Shown: piece after piece, positions 33,691-42,643 of the stretch | Position numbering within the stretch: position 1 is the first letter of the stretch | Layout of the letters: each line of letters opens with the position of its first letter | Assembly (NCBI GenBank): GCA_017303575.1 | Contig: JAFLCL010000036.1 | Location: 1 to 49,665 of the forward strand | Length of the DNA stretch: 49,665 nt | Reading direction: 5' to 3' | Source: Deltaproteobacteria bacterium | GTDB lineage: Bacteria; Myxococcota_A; Polyangia; Polyangiales; Sandaracinaceae | Notes under the pieces: model-generated | Database searches by the model: none | What the model was told of the DNA's origin: nothing | The model's input: the letters and a program-made list of their open reading frames with translations, nothing else | Translations under genes and position numbers: made by a program

Positions 33691-34667
33691 CGCGCCTTCT
33701 CGGTCAGCGAGTCCATCGCCGTCTGCATGCGGGCGACCACCTCGTCGCGCACCACCGTGAGGGCGCTGTCGGGGGGCACCTCGAGCGCGGGCAGGATCCG
33801 CAGCTGGATCGGGAACGGGAGCGGGAGATAAGGCATCCAGGGCCCGGGCGCGATGCCCCACGGCAGCGCCACGGCGATCGGAAAACGTCTCAGCCGGCTC
33901 CAGCGCGTGAGCCCGAGCGCCTGCGCGATCCACTCTCCTTCGTGCAGGATGATCGCGCTGCGATGTGCGCCCTGCGCGACGATCGGCACGATGGGAACGC
34001 CCGCGTCGCGCGCGATCTTCACGAAGCCCGTGCGCTGGCCGAACACGACCTCGTTGCGCCGCTCGAAGTGTCGGTACGCATCGAGATCTCCACCCGGGTA
34101 CACGAGGAGGCTCGCGCCGCTGTCGAGCACGCGTCGTGCGTTGTCGGGCGTGGCGCGCAGCCCGCCGATCCGCTGGAGCATTCGGCCGAGCGGATGGACG
34201 TGCGCCATCGCGAAGTCGTGGGCCATCGCGTAGAGCGGCGTGTGCGCGCCCAGACGCTGCCACAGCACGTGCATCGTGCAGAAGAGATCGGGGCCCATGA
34301 TCCCACCGTTGTGGTTGGCCACGTAGACGCACGGACGCCCGGCGATGTGCTCCTCGCCCTCCACAGTGAGTCCGAGCCAGGCGCGCGAGAGGGCGCCGAG
34401 ATCGTGCTCCAGCGCGGCGACGAGCGCAGTGTCGCGCTTGTCGAGGCGGTCGGCGTCGAAGGGCTCGCCGTCCGAGCGCGTCGCGTGGAGTGCGTGACGA
34501 GCCAGGCGTCTCAGCGCGCCGAGCGGGACCGTGGGCAAGCGTCGAGCGTGCGCGTGCGTCTCGCTGCCCTGCGCGATCGTGGCAGCTGCGTCGGTCGGGG
34601 CGAACATGCCGCTCTCGACAGCAGTGCGCGTGCCACCTCCTTCGCGAGCGACGATTCGAGCGGACAC
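33687..34667 (-). CDS. Lysophospholipid acyltransferase-like protein (PlsC family)
   Basis: 326 residues from a GTG at 34667. VYVANHNGGIMGPD carries the acyltransferase His/Asp motif in the variant spacing of the diacylglycerol-acyltransferase-like branch, followed by LLVYPGGDLDAYRHFERR, which resembles the FPEG block, and VPIVPIVAQGAHRSA. The expected reaction is transfer of a fatty acyl group to a lipid hydroxyl. First gene of a pair with the hydrolase, and divergent across 111 bp from the type III PKS operon. A later ATG (MFAPTDAA) is an alternative start. Confidence 0.75.
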   Translation of the reverse strand: MSARIVAREGGGTRTAVESGMFAPTDAAATIAQGSETHAHARRLPTVPLGALRRLARHALHATRSDGEPFDADRLDKRDTALVAALEHDLGALSRAWLGLTVEGEEHIAGRPCVYVANHNGGIMGPDLFCTMHVLWQRLGAHTPLYAMAHDFAMAHVHPLGRMLQRIGGLRATPDNARRVLDSGASLLVYPGGDLDAYRHFERRNEVVFGQRTGFVKIARDAGVPIVPIVAQGAHRSAIILHEGEWIAQALGLTRWSRLRRFPIAVALPWGIAPGPWMPYLPLPFPIQLRILPALEVPPDSALTVVRDEVVARMQTAMDSLTEKAR

Positions 34668-34778
34668 GAGGCGAACGCGTCAGCCACCGCGGCGACAGCG
34701 CCCAGGGTGCGCCGCCCATGCGAGCGGCTCCGCCGTGGCGCGTCGGTTGCACTGCGTGCGGACCCCTACGGAGGCCGC

Positions 34779-35936
34779 GTGTACACGGAATCGAGCACCT
34801 CACGACAGAGCATCTCGGCGCTCGCCGAGCCATTCGCGCCGGCCGCGCGGAAGACCAGGGCCCATCATCCGCAGGCCGCCTGCATCGCGGGCACCTCGAC
34901 TGCGCTCGCCGCGCACCGCTACGGCCAGCGCGAGCTCGCCGCGCTGGTCGCCGAGTACTTGCCTGCCGGCGCGGTGCGCGACGGTGCGATCGAACGCCTC
35001 TTCGCGCGTGTGGGTGTGGACGAGCGCTACCTCGCGCTGCCAGTCGAGCGCTACCGCGCGCTGCGCGGGCTCGGCGAGCGCAACGACGCGTGGATCGAGA
35101 TCGCCACCGATCTCGGTGAGTCCGTCGTGCGCGCGCTGCTCGAGGACGCCGGGCTCGACGCGTCCGACATCAGCCTTCTCGCGACCACGACGGTGACGGG
35201 CATCGCCGTCCCTTCGCTCGACGCGCGCTTGATGAACCGCCTGCCGTTTCGTCCGTCGCTCAAGCGCATGCCGCTGTTCGGGCTCGGCTGTCTCGGCGGT
35301 GCGGCTGGCCTCGCGCGCGTGGCCGACTACCTCCGCGGTGCGCCGACGGAGGCCGCGCTGTTGCTCTCGGTCGAGCTCTGCTCGCTCACGTTCCAGCCGC
35401 ACGACGGCTCGGTCGCGAACATCGTCTCTACGGGTCTGTTCGGCGATGGCGCGGCAGCGGTGCTGCTCGTGGGCGCCGAGCATCCGTTGGCGTCGCGCGG
35501 TCGCGGACCCCGCGTGCTCGACACGCGCTCCGCGTTCTTCCCGAACACCGAGCGCGTGATGGGCTGGGACGTGATCGACACGGGGTTTCGCGTGGTGCTC
35601 AGCAATCAGGTCGCCGACGTGGTCGCGCGGCACGTACCGGCCGCCGTCGATGCGCTCCTGGCCGAGCACGGCCTCGATCGCGGCGACGTGTCCGCGTGGG
35701 TCGTGCACCCGGGCGGGCCGAAGGTGATCGACGCGATCACGCGGAGCCTCGAGCTCGACGAGAGCGCGCTCGAGCCCACGCGCCGGTGCCTGCGCCGCGT
35801 CGGCAATCTCTCGTCGAGCTCCGTGCTCTTTCTGTTGGACGAGCGTCGACGTACGCCGCCCGGCGACGAGACGTGGGGTGTGCTGATGGCGATGGGCCCG
35901 GCGTTCTGCGCCGAGATCGTGCTGCTCTCGTGGTGA
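34779..35936 (+). CDS. Type III polyketide synthase, alkylresorcinol-synthase-like (SrsA-like)
   Basis: 385 residues from a GTG at 34779. The complete thiolase-fold catalytic triad is visible: Cys171 in FGLGCLGGAAGL, His310 in WVVHPGGPKV and Asn343 in RVGNLSSSSV. ELCSLTF and FGDGAAAVLL are also diagnostic. Type III synthases extend a starter acyl-CoA with malonyl-CoA and cyclise it without a carrier protein. The two following genes are the same types as srsB and srsC in Streptomyces, so long-chain alkylresorcinol production is likely. The stop overlaps the next gene's GTG. The starter chain cannot be read from sequence. Confidence 0.88.
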   Translation: MYTESSTSRQSISALAEPFAPAARKTRAHHPQAACIAGTSTALAAHRYGQRELAALVAEYLPAGAVRDGAIERLFARVGVDERYLALPVERYRALRGLGERNDAWIEIATDLGESVVRALLEDAGLDASDISLLATTTVTGIAVPSLDARLMNRLPFRPSLKRMPLFGLGCLGGAAGLARVADYLRGAPTEAALLLSVELCSLTFQPHDGSVANIVSTGLFGDGAAAVLLVGAEHPLASRGRGPRVLDTRSAFFPNTERVMGWDVIDTGFRVVLSNQVADVVARHVPAAVDALLAEHGLDRGDVSAWVVHPGGPKVIDAITRSLELDESALEPTRRCLRRVGNLSSSSVLFLLDERRRTPPGDETWGVLMAMGPAFCAEIVLLSW

Positions 35937-36517
35937 GCGACGCGCTGTGCCGCGCGCTCTTCACCGGGCTCGTGCTGCTCGTGGCCGTGCAGCGTCTCGC
36001 CGAGCTGCGCACGAGCGCGAGGAACGAGCGTCTCCTCCGCGCGCGCGGCGCACGGGAGCACGCAGCAGGGCAGATGCCCGTGATGCGTGCGGTCCACACG
36101 CTCTGGCTCGTGGGCATGCTGGTGGAGGTGTGGGCGCTCGATCGTGTCCCCACGCCGTGGGTCGCGGCGCCCGCGCTCGCCCTCTTCTGCGTGGGCCAGG
36201 GGCTTCGGCTCCTCGCGATGCGCTCGCTGGGCGAGCGCTGGAACGTGAAGATCCTCACGCTGCCTGGCGCACCACCGGTCACGGGAGGCGTCTTCGGGCA
36301 CGTGCGTCACCCGAACTATCTGGGCGTGGTGATCGAGATCGCGACTCTGCCGCTCGTGGGCGGCGCGGTGATCACCTCGATCGTGATGAGCCTCGCGAAC
36401 GCCGTGCTGCTGGCCTTCCGCATCCGCGCGGAGGAGTCGGCGCTGCGCGAGGACAACGCCTACGACCGCATGGCAGATCGACCGATGCTCGTGCCTCGCG
36501 CGGCGAGGCGGCCTTGA
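35933..36517 (+). CDS. Isoprenylcysteine-methyltransferase-like membrane methyltransferase (SrsB-like)
   Basis: 194 residues with about four hydrophobic segments. The C-terminal signature VRHPNYLGVVIEIATLPL and the ending RAEESALREDNAYDRM are diagnostic of the ICMT/PEMT-like integral membrane methyltransferases. SrsB of Streptomyces griseus, which methylates alkylresorcinol, belongs to this type. The GTG at 35933 overlaps the PKS stop by 4 bp, and its own stop overlaps the next start. Expected in the cytoplasmic membrane, SAM-dependent. Confidence 0.85.
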   Translation: MSDALCRALFTGLVLLVAVQRLAELRTSARNERLLRARGAREHAAGQMPVMRAVHTLWLVGMLVEVWALDRVPTPWVAAPALALFCVGQGLRLLAMRSLGERWNVKILTLPGAPPVTGGVFGHVRHPNYLGVVIEIATLPLVGGAVITSIVMSLANAVLLAFRIRAEESALREDNAYDRMADRPMLVPRAARRP

Positions 36518-37671
36518 GCGAGACAGAGGTCGCCATCGTCGGCGGCGGCCCGGTGGGCCTCTACCTCGCGCTCGTGCTGCTGCACGAAGGGATCACGCCG
36601 CGCGTGTACGAGCGGCGCACCGACCCGGCCGACGGGTCGCGATCGATCGGTGTGCACCCGCCCTCGATCGAGCTCTTCGACGAGATCGGGCTCGCGAGCG
36701 CCTTCCTCGCGCGCGCGGTGCACGTGCGACGGGGGCTCGCGTTCGGCGAACGCGGCGCCGTCGGTGACGTCTCGTTCGAGCGCTGCCCCCCTCCGCATCG
36801 CTTCGTCGCGACGCTCGAGCAGCGAGAGACCGAGTGGCTCCTCCGGGACGCGCTGGTGGCGCGCGCGCCCGAGGCGCTCGCGCGCGGCGTGGACGTGCTC
36901 GACGCGCAGCAGGGCGACGGTCGCGCGACGCTCACCCTCGCAGGCGTCGATGGCCGCACCGAACAGCATCGATTCGCGGCGATCGTCGGGGCAGACGGCA
37001 AGCGCAGCATCGTGCGTCGCGCGATCGGCGCGAGCTTCGATGGCGCCTACTACGAGGGCGAGTACGCCATGGCGGACGGGCCCGACACCACCGCCTTCGG
37101 CGACGCGGCCGCTGTGTTCCTGACCTCCGAGGGGCTCGTCGAGAGCTTTCCTCTTCCGAACGGGCGGCGCCGCTGGGTCGTGCGTCGATCCACCGACACC
37201 GGGGGCGCGCCGAGCCGCGAGGAGATCCAGCGCACCGTGTCGTCACGCACGTCGGTGGTGCTCGACGCGAGCGAGCTCGACGCGCCAAGCGCGTTCCGCG
37301 CCGAGCGACGTCTCGCGGGCTCGTTCACCGAGGGACGCATCGCGCTGGTGGGCGACGCTGCGCACGTGGTCTCGCCGATCGGCGGCCAAGGGATGAACCT
37401 CGGCTGGCTCGGCGCGCGGTCGGTCGCGGAAGTGCTCACGACCGCGATGCGACGTGGTGACGATCCGAGCGCGGCGCTCGCGGCCGACGGACGTCGCCGC
37501 CGCGCCCAGGCGTCCGTGGCTGCACGTCGCGCCGAGATGAACATGTGGCTCGGACGTCCGACGCGGACGCCGCGTCCACGCGAGCTGCTCGTGAGCACGC
37601 TGCTCGCACTCCCGACCGCACACCTACTCGCCCGCGCGTTCACGATGCGGGCCCTCGCGTGGGGCATCTGA
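36514..37671 (+). CDS. FAD-dependent aromatic monooxygenase (SrsC-like)
   Basis: 385 residues. EVAIVGGGPVGLYLALVLLHEG binds FAD, FAAIVGADGKRSIVRRAIG is the DG motif, and GRIALVGDAAHVVSPIGGQGMNLGWLGA is the GD motif of p-hydroxybenzoate-hydroxylase-like enzymes. The start appears to be TTG at 36514, overlapping the previous stop (TTGA); no ATG or GTG lies close enough to the Rossmann strand. In the srs pathway the matching enzyme hydroxylates the methylated resorcinol to a quinol or quinone. The terminal gene of the operon. Confidence 0.85.
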   Translation: MSETEVAIVGGGPVGLYLALVLLHEGITPRVYERRTDPADGSRSIGVHPPSIELFDEIGLASAFLARAVHVRRGLAFGERGAVGDVSFERCPPPHRFVATLEQRETEWLLRDALVARAPEALARGVDVLDAQQGDGRATLTLAGVDGRTEQHRFAAIVGADGKRSIVRRAIGASFDGAYYEGEYAMADGPDTTAFGDAAAVFLTSEGLVESFPLPNGRRRWVVRRSTDTGGAPSREEIQRTVSSRTSVVLDASELDAPSAFRAERRLAGSFTEGRIALVGDAAHVVSPIGGQGMNLGWLGARSVAEVLTTAMRRGDDPSAALAADGRRRRAQASVAARRAEMNMWLGRPTRTPRPRELLVSTLLALPTAHLLARAFTMRALAWGI

Positions 37672-38010
37672 CGCGGGCCTCAGTGAGGGGCGCGGCCACG
37701 CTGTTTCGGCGATGGATCCGGCATCGCTCGGGGGCGCTTCGCATCCGCAGCGGGGGCGCGAGCATGGTCGTCGGCGCCTCTCGCGTCCGCATCACGTGGC
37801 GCGCCGAGCGCGCCCACCGCGGCGTGGACGAGGGGAAGCACGGTGGCGCGCAGTCGATCTCTCTCGGCGTCTCGGCGGGTCATGGAGCGCACGGAGCACG
37901 ACGCGTGCCCTCGACATGCCGGCCCGTCGTCGGCTGCACGAGCCTCTCCGCGCGGAGGACGGGCGTGAGCTTTCGCTGAACGTGCTCGTTCGGGCACGCA
38001 ACGAGGGCGC
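37672..38010. other. 339-bp gap without a supported gene
   Basis: The region follows the monooxygenase and precedes a lipoprotein. A minus-strand frame (about 37680-37883) could give a basic peptide of 67 residues, but its composition is that of GC-bias noise. I see no strong hairpin with a T-run. The promoter of the lipoprotein gene is expected near 37960-38010 but no boxes stand out. Confidence 0.4.
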
Positions 38011-39236
38011 ATGCGCTGGGTGGCTCTCGTCTCGTCTGGTCTCGTCGGCTCGTCCGTGTTGCTCGCGGGTTGTCCCTCGCCCGTCTCGTGCGGACCGGGC
38101 ACGCACCTCGAAGGAAGCGTGTGCGTGCTCGATGCGACCACCGACGCCGGGCCCGTCGACGCGGCGTTGGCTCCGAGCGCGGATACGGGGCCGGTCGATG
38201 CGTTCGGTGGTGGGGCGGACGCGGCTTCGGTGCGGCTCGACGAAGGCGATCCGTGCCCCACCGACGGCGCGGGACACACGACGCTGAGCCCGCAGTGCGA
38301 CGGCGACGATCTCCTCTACTGCAACGGCAGTCGCGTGCGGCGCACCGACTGCACCGAGCTCGGCGATCGCTGCGTGCCGGGGGCGACGCCCTCCGATCTG
38401 CCGCGCTGCGAGGGCGGTGTGTACGTGGCCTGCAGCGTCGCGACCACGCGCACCACGTGCGCAGACGAAGGGCACGCCCTGCTCTGCTCAGGCGGCTATC
38501 CGCACGCGCCGGGCTACACGTACACGATCCCGTGCGAGTCGTTCGGAGAGGGCTATTCGTGCGCGATGGGCGCGACCGAGAGTGGCTGTGTGCCGCCAGG
38601 CACCGTCGCGTGCGATCCGAGCATGCCCTCGAGCGTGTGCAGCGATGATGGCAGTGCCATCGTGCGCTGCAGTGATGGTCTGCAGCTGACCATCCCGTGT
38701 GAAGACCGAATGGCAGGCTCGGTGTGCGATCTGGGACCCGGCGACGAGCCCGTGTGCGTGCCCGAGGGTGCGCCGCGCTGCGACCCGCGCACGTTCCACG
38801 GCAGCTGCCTCGGTGAGCGGACCATCGAATGGTGCGACACGATCACCTACCACGCAGGGCTCTATGGCTGTGAGGCAGGCACACGCTGTCGTGTGAGCGA
38901 GCTGGGCTTCGCGGCGTGCGTGCCTGATGAGTCGATGTCGTGTGAGCAGAGACGCACGAGCCGCGCTGCCTGGATGCCAACCGACTGGCACGCTGCGACA
39001 ACCGTGGATTCGAGTCGAGCATCGACTGCCGTCCTGCGGGACCGGCGGCGCGCTGCATTCCCGACATGCCCGCGCGCTGTGGCGACGAAGCGATCTGCGA
39101 CGTCGCGACGTACACCGCGCGCTGTGAGGGAGAGACCGCGCTCAACTGCCGAACCGGAGGATGGGTGGAGTCGCAGGCGTGCTCGCCGTTCCTTCCGTGT
39201 CGGGTGGTGGAGGGAGAGGCGCGCTGCGGGGCATGA
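38011..39236 (+). pseudogene. Cys-rich lipoprotein gene with a frameshift near 38945
   Basis: The signal peptide ends in a lipobox (SSVLLAGC). A linker with DAGPVDA repeats is followed by a series of Cys-rich modules of about 45 residues (for example LSPQCDGDDLLYCNGSRVRRTDC, VPEGAPRCDPRTFHGSCLGERTIEWC). In the first frame the Cys spacing stops at codon about 313 (MSCEQ) and turns into Arg-rich noise. In the +2 frame from 38949 the same module style continues (THEPRCLDANRLARCDN, CRPAGPAARC, ARCEGETALNC, CSPFLPCRVVEGEARC) to a TGA at 39234-39236. One missing base restores the whole gene. It may be a true mutation or a sequence error. Confidence 0.75.
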
Positions 39237-39246
39237 ACGAGACCGG

Positions 39247-39388
39247 GACCGAGTCAGAAGCCGAGTCCGGTTCCGGATCCGACTCCGATTCCGATTCGGG
39301 ATCCGGTTCCGGTTCCGGATCCGGTTCCGGATCAGAAACCGAGTCCGAATCAGAAACCGAGTCAGAGTCTGAGTCCGAGACTGAGACG
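39247..39388 (+). repeat. Hexamer-based low-complexity tract (ggttcc/gattcc/gagtcc)
   Basis: A run of related hexamers encodes Ser paired with Gly, Asp or Glu (SGSGSDSDSD, then SETESESE) in one frame. In that frame an ATG at 39233 overlaps the stop of the lipoprotein (ATGA) and the ORF ends at 39418, giving a 61-residue acidic peptide. Whether it is translated by itself or is the detached tail of the lipoprotein is open. Confidence 0.7.
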
Positions 39389-39418
39389 ACGGGCGCTTTC
39401 GCGCGGAGTCGTCGCTGA

Positions 39419-39672
39419 CGCCGCCTCGGGTGGAGGGGCTCTTCCGTTCGGGCTTCCTCACGGTGCGCTCGTGCTCGACGGCGTCCAGTGCGGCCTTCGG
39501 CCGTCCGTGCTCGCCATGCTCGACGCTGCGCGTCTGCGCGTGGCTCTGCGCGGATGGAGCTTCGCTCCACACCGGACTCCGTCTGCGCGCGAGCGGGGAA
39601 GGGGAGCGCCCGGAACGGGCCGGGGCAGGTGGCGTGGTGCTGCCGCCGATGGCCTGGCGGGTCGAGGTTCTC
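39419..39672. other. Intergenic stretch with small hairpins
   Basis: It contains gcggccttcggccgt and ggagcttcgctcc, two short perfect hairpins, and a purine-rich segment before the four-helix gene. No gene is convincing. Such decorated leader regions often accompany four-helix-bundle genes, but that is a general impression. Confidence 0.35.
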
Positions 39673-39993
39673 ATGAGTCTCAGGATCTATTCGGAGTGTG
39701 TCGCGATGGTTCGCTCGGTGGGTGTGTTCGTTCGCGCGATCGAGAAGCGGGATGCTGACCTCGCGCGACAGCTTCGAAGGTGTGCCGCTTCGGTGGTGCT
39801 CAACTGCGCGGAGGGCACGTACTCCACGCGTGGCACACAGCGGGTGCGCTTCGAGTCTGCGCTCGGATCGGCCGTAGAGACGCGCGCCGCGCTCGAGGTG
39901 GCCGAGGCGTTCGGCTACGTCGATGCGATCGATGCGGAGACACGAGACCGACTCGACAGGATCATCGCGACGCTCTGGAAGCTCACGCGGTGA
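39673..39993 (+). CDS. Four-helix-bundle protein (23S rRNA intervening-sequence protein family)
   Basis: 106 residues. LRIYSECVAMVRSVGVFVRAI, DADLARQLRRCAASVVLNCAEG and RFESALGSAVETRAALEVAEAFGY are the hallmarks of the TIGR02436/IVP family, which also includes the avd protein of diversity-generating retroelements. They are short basic bundles, often single genes inserted at scattered sites. The ATG at 39673 fits the length. No reverse transcriptase or template repeat is nearby, so avd function is not supported. Confidence 0.8.
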   Translation: MSLRIYSECVAMVRSVGVFVRAIEKRDADLARQLRRCAASVVLNCAEGTYSTRGTQRVRFESALGSAVETRAALEVAEAFGYVDAIDAETRDRLDRIIATLWKLTR

Positions 39994-40049
39994 CGAGAGC
40001 GCACGAGGTCCGGCGCCACGGGCACGGTACCTCGTGCGAGACTCACCGA

Positions 40050-41075
40050 ATGACAGGCTGGCTCGGCGGGCGGTCGTGGCGTGCGTGGGCGCGTCGAGGT
40101 TGGGTGTGGCTCGCGTGGGCGCTCGGCGCGTTGCTCGTCGTCGGGCCTGCGGGCCTCGCGTCGCGGGTGCTCGCGCAGTCGACGGGCGGCAGCGCGGGAG
40201 GAAGCGACTGGGGCGGTGGGTCGTCGAGCTCGGGGGGTGGCAGCAGCAGCGGAGGATGGAGCGGCTCGAGCAGCTCGGGCGGGTCCTCCGGCGCCAGCAA
40301 CGCGTACGAGCCGCCGATGTGGGCGCAGCTGCTGATCGCCATCGCGTTCATGGTGTTCCTGTACTTCTTCTTCACCTGGCTCGCGCGCGTCACCTCGCCG
40401 CCGCGCATCGTGGTGTCGGTGGCGCGCGTCGCCGTGGACGCGCGGGCGCGGCGCTTCGTGCAGGGCAGGCTCGACGAGCTCGCGAGGACTGCCGACACGC
40501 GGTCGACCGCGGGCCTGTCGGCGCTCTTGCGCGCGGGGAGCAACGCGCTGATCGCGTCGCGTCTGGCGTGGATCTACGTGAGCGCGCAGACACGCACGCC
40601 CGAGACGCCCGAGGCGGCGCGCGAGCACCACAAGCGCATCACCGACGACGCGCGGGCGCGCTTCCGTCACGAGCTGGTGCGGCACGCGGAGGGCAAGAAG
40701 ACAGTCGAGGACGCGCCTCTGCTCACCGCGCGTGAGCACGAAGGCGAGGGCACGGTGGTGGTCACCCTCGTCGTCGCGGCGACGGCGAAGCTGCCGCGCG
40801 GAGGCGAGACCGCGGAGGCCGCGGACGCGCTGCTCGCGAGCTTCGCCACGCTCGGCGCCTCGGAGATCAAGGCGGTGGAGATCGTGTGGTCGCCTGCGGC
40901 CGAGACCGATCGCATGAGCACCGACGAGCTCGAGACGCACTACCCCGACCTCACGAAGATCACGGCGGTCGGTGGTCGTGTGTTCTGCGCCCACTGCGGC
41001 GGACCGCACACCGCCGAGCTCGCCAAGTGCCCCCACTGCGGCGCGCCCGTTCGAGCGGCCGAGAAGGACGCATAG
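40050..41075 (+). CDS. Membrane protein with DUF1517-like domain and C-terminal zinc ribbon
   Basis: 341 residues from the ATG at 40050. A signal or first membrane segment (WVWLAWALGALLVVGPAGL) is followed by a Gly/Ser-rich linker (about residues 45-85) and a second membrane helix (LLIAIAFMVFLYFFFTWLA). The cytoplasmic part resembles DUF1517 (VSVARVAVDARARRFVQGRLDELA, TAGLSALLRAGSNAL, VVTLVVAATAKLP, VWSPAAETDRMSTDEL). It ends in CAHCGGPHTAELAKCPHCG, a zinc ribbon. Function unknown. Confidence 0.7.
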   Translation: MTGWLGGRSWRAWARRGWVWLAWALGALLVVGPAGLASRVLAQSTGGSAGGSDWGGGSSSSGGGSSSGGWSGSSSSGGSSGASNAYEPPMWAQLLIAIAFMVFLYFFFTWLARVTSPPRIVVSVARVAVDARARRFVQGRLDELARTADTRSTAGLSALLRAGSNALIASRLAWIYVSAQTRTPETPEAAREHHKRITDDARARFRHELVRHAEGKKTVEDAPLLTAREHEGEGTVVVTLVVAATAKLPRGGETAEAADALLASFATLGASEIKAVEIVWSPAAETDRMSTDELETHYPDLTKITAVGGRVFCAHCGGPHTAELAKCPHCGAPVRAAEKDA

Positions 41076-41112
41076 GCCTCCTCAGTTGTCCGCGGCGCGG
41101 GCGCCGCGAGAT

Positions 41113-41127
41113 GGGGGCTTTGCCCCC
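41113..41127. terminator. Short GC hairpin
   Basis: gggggctttgccccc has a perfect 6-bp stem and 3-base loop, 38 bp past the DUF1517 gene. No T-run follows (aaacccc does, on the plus strand). It may be a fragment of a dispersed repeat of the type ggggctttgcccc. Confidence 0.4.
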
Positions 41128-41146
41128 AAACCCCGTACAGCAGTTC

Positions 41147-41176
41147 GAGAGCTCGAAACGATTGTTTCTCGCTCTC
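41147..41176. terminator. Hairpin between convergent genes
   Basis: gagagctcgaaac can pair with gtttctcgctctc with three mismatches around gatt. It lies directly after the minus-strand propeller gene (stop at 41177) and about 70 bp after the plus-strand gene, so it may serve both. Confidence 0.4.
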
Positions 41177-42643
41177 TCAGACGAAACGGAGGAGGCTCAC
41201 GAAGCCCGTCATCGCCAAGAGCGCGAGCACGAGCTGCGCGCCGAAGACGGACAGCGCCAGGACCGCCGCGCCGCGTCGCTCGACGCGCAGCGCGAGCGCG
41301 GCGATCGGGAACACGACGATCGCGATCGGGAACGAGAAGAGCGAGATCGGCAGCTCGATCGTGGCGAGGAAGAACGCGATCGCGAACGCCGTGTCGTTCG
41401 CGGGCCAGATCATCGCGGAGGGTCCCGACGTCGCCTGCCACATCCGCGCTTGCTCGTGCGTGCGCGGTCGTGCGCGCTCGTAGCGCTCGCGCCAGCTCAG
41501 GGCGTCGGCGCGCTCGAGCTCATCGGTCAGGCGGTAGTAGATGCGACCGTCCTCGCTCGTGTTCGAGAGATCGAGCACCCAGAAGCCTCCGCCCGAGGCC
41601 TCGACGATCACGGGGTCTGCGGGCGCGAAGCGGTCGTGCACCGCGTGCGAGGCTCGGTGGCCCTCCTCGTCGAAAATCTCGGTGTGGTGCGCCATCGCGT
41701 CGTGGCTCACGCAGATCCACCGATCGCCGCGCGGAAGACACCAGTCCCAGAAGCCACCGGACGCGCTCGCGTTCTCCCAGCGACCCTCGCCGATCCAGCG
41801 GAGCGCGCGGCCAGGCTCGTCGCGCGCGCGCACCTCGTCGTTCGGTGGTGCGCCGAGCCCGGGTGAGCCGACGTGCACTGGCGTGTGGAACGGCGCGAAG
41901 CGATGCCCGACGCCGCCGTACGTCGCGGCCCACTCGCCGTGCGCGTCGCTGTCGCCGAGCGTCCAGCGCCAGCGGTCGGGGCTCTCCCACACGAGCACGC
42001 CCCAGCCGAGGTCGGTCCAGCGCGCCGCCGCGAGCCACGTGTCGCGTGTCCGCCAGTCGGGCTGTGGGCTGCCTGCGATGGGCGCGATGCTCGCGTGGCC
42101 GTCGCGCCACGACACGCGCGTGCCGTTCCCGAGCGCCGCGTGCAGCGTGCTCCCGACCCACCGTACGCCGAGCACGCCGACGGTCGTGTCCACCGGCGCG
42201 GTGCCGTGGCTCAGCACCTCGCGCTCGCGCGTGAGCGTGATCGCGGTGAGGCCTCGGTGCTCGATCACGAGCGTGATCCATCCGTCCTCGCGCCGGGCGA
42301 TGCCCTGCACCTCGAGGCTCCGCGGTCCGAAGGGCGACAGATCCCAGCCCGTCTCGGCGACGCCGCGCGGCAGATCGACGCGCACCATCACCGACCGATC
42401 GGATCCATCGCGGAGGAGCCACGCCTCGTCCTCGAAGAGGAAGGCGCGCTGGGGGAGGTTGTCGTCCTCCGGCGGGCCATCCCACGTCGCGATGCGAGGG
42501 GGCGAGCCCACCGTGTCGAGCTGACGCACGAGGAGCCCGAGCGCGAGGAGCCACACGCCGAGCGCGAGACAGCTCACCACGACGGCCGCGATCGTCAGCG
42601 CCCTGCTCGGTCCCTTCGGCGTGCTCGGGGATGCTGTCGTCAC
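41177..42643 (-). CDS. Membrane-anchored propeller-like protein of unknown function
   Basis: 488 residues from a GTG at 42643. An N-terminal membrane helix (LTIAAVVVSCLALGVWLLALGLLV) is followed by a large beta-rich extracytoplasmic part (Trp-rich repeats such as WTDLGWGVLVWESPDRWRW and WENASASGGFWDWCLP). Two C-terminal hydrophobic segments (FAIAFFLATIELPISLFSFP, AAVLALSVFGAQLVLALLAM) follow. The GTG overlaps the stop of the AraC gene by 4 bp, so the two are one transcript. Not recognised further. Confidence 0.6.
   Translation of the reverse strand: MTTASPSTPKGPSRALTIAAVVVSCLALGVWLLALGLLVRQLDTVGSPPRIATWDGPPEDDNLPQRAFLFEDEAWLLRDGSDRSVMVRVDLPRGVAETGWDLSPFGPRSLEVQGIARREDGWITLVIEHRGLTAITLTREREVLSHGTAPVDTTVGVLGVRWVGSTLHAALGNGTRVSWRDGHASIAPIAGSPQPDWRTRDTWLAAARWTDLGWGVLVWESPDRWRWTLGDSDAHGEWAATYGGVGHRFAPFHTPVHVGSPGLGAPPNDEVRARDEPGRALRWIGEGRWENASASGGFWDWCLPRGDRWICVSHDAMAHHTEIFDEEGHRASHAVHDRFAPADPVIVEASGGGFWVLDLSNTSEDGRIYYRLTDELERADALSWRERYERARPRTHEQARMWQATSGPSAMIWPANDTAFAIAFFLATIELPISLFSFPIAIVVFPIAALALRVERRGAAVLALSVFGAQLVLALLAMTGFVSLLRFV

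Noticed and set aside
37680..38279. A 199-residue minus-strand reading frame
   Set aside because: Most of it lies opposite the start of the Cys-rich lipoprotein, and the rest is low-complexity Arg/Ala/Pro.
39673..39993. avd gene of a diversity-generating retroelement
   Set aside because: The four-helix family fits, but no reverse transcriptase, template repeat or variable repeat is visible nearby.
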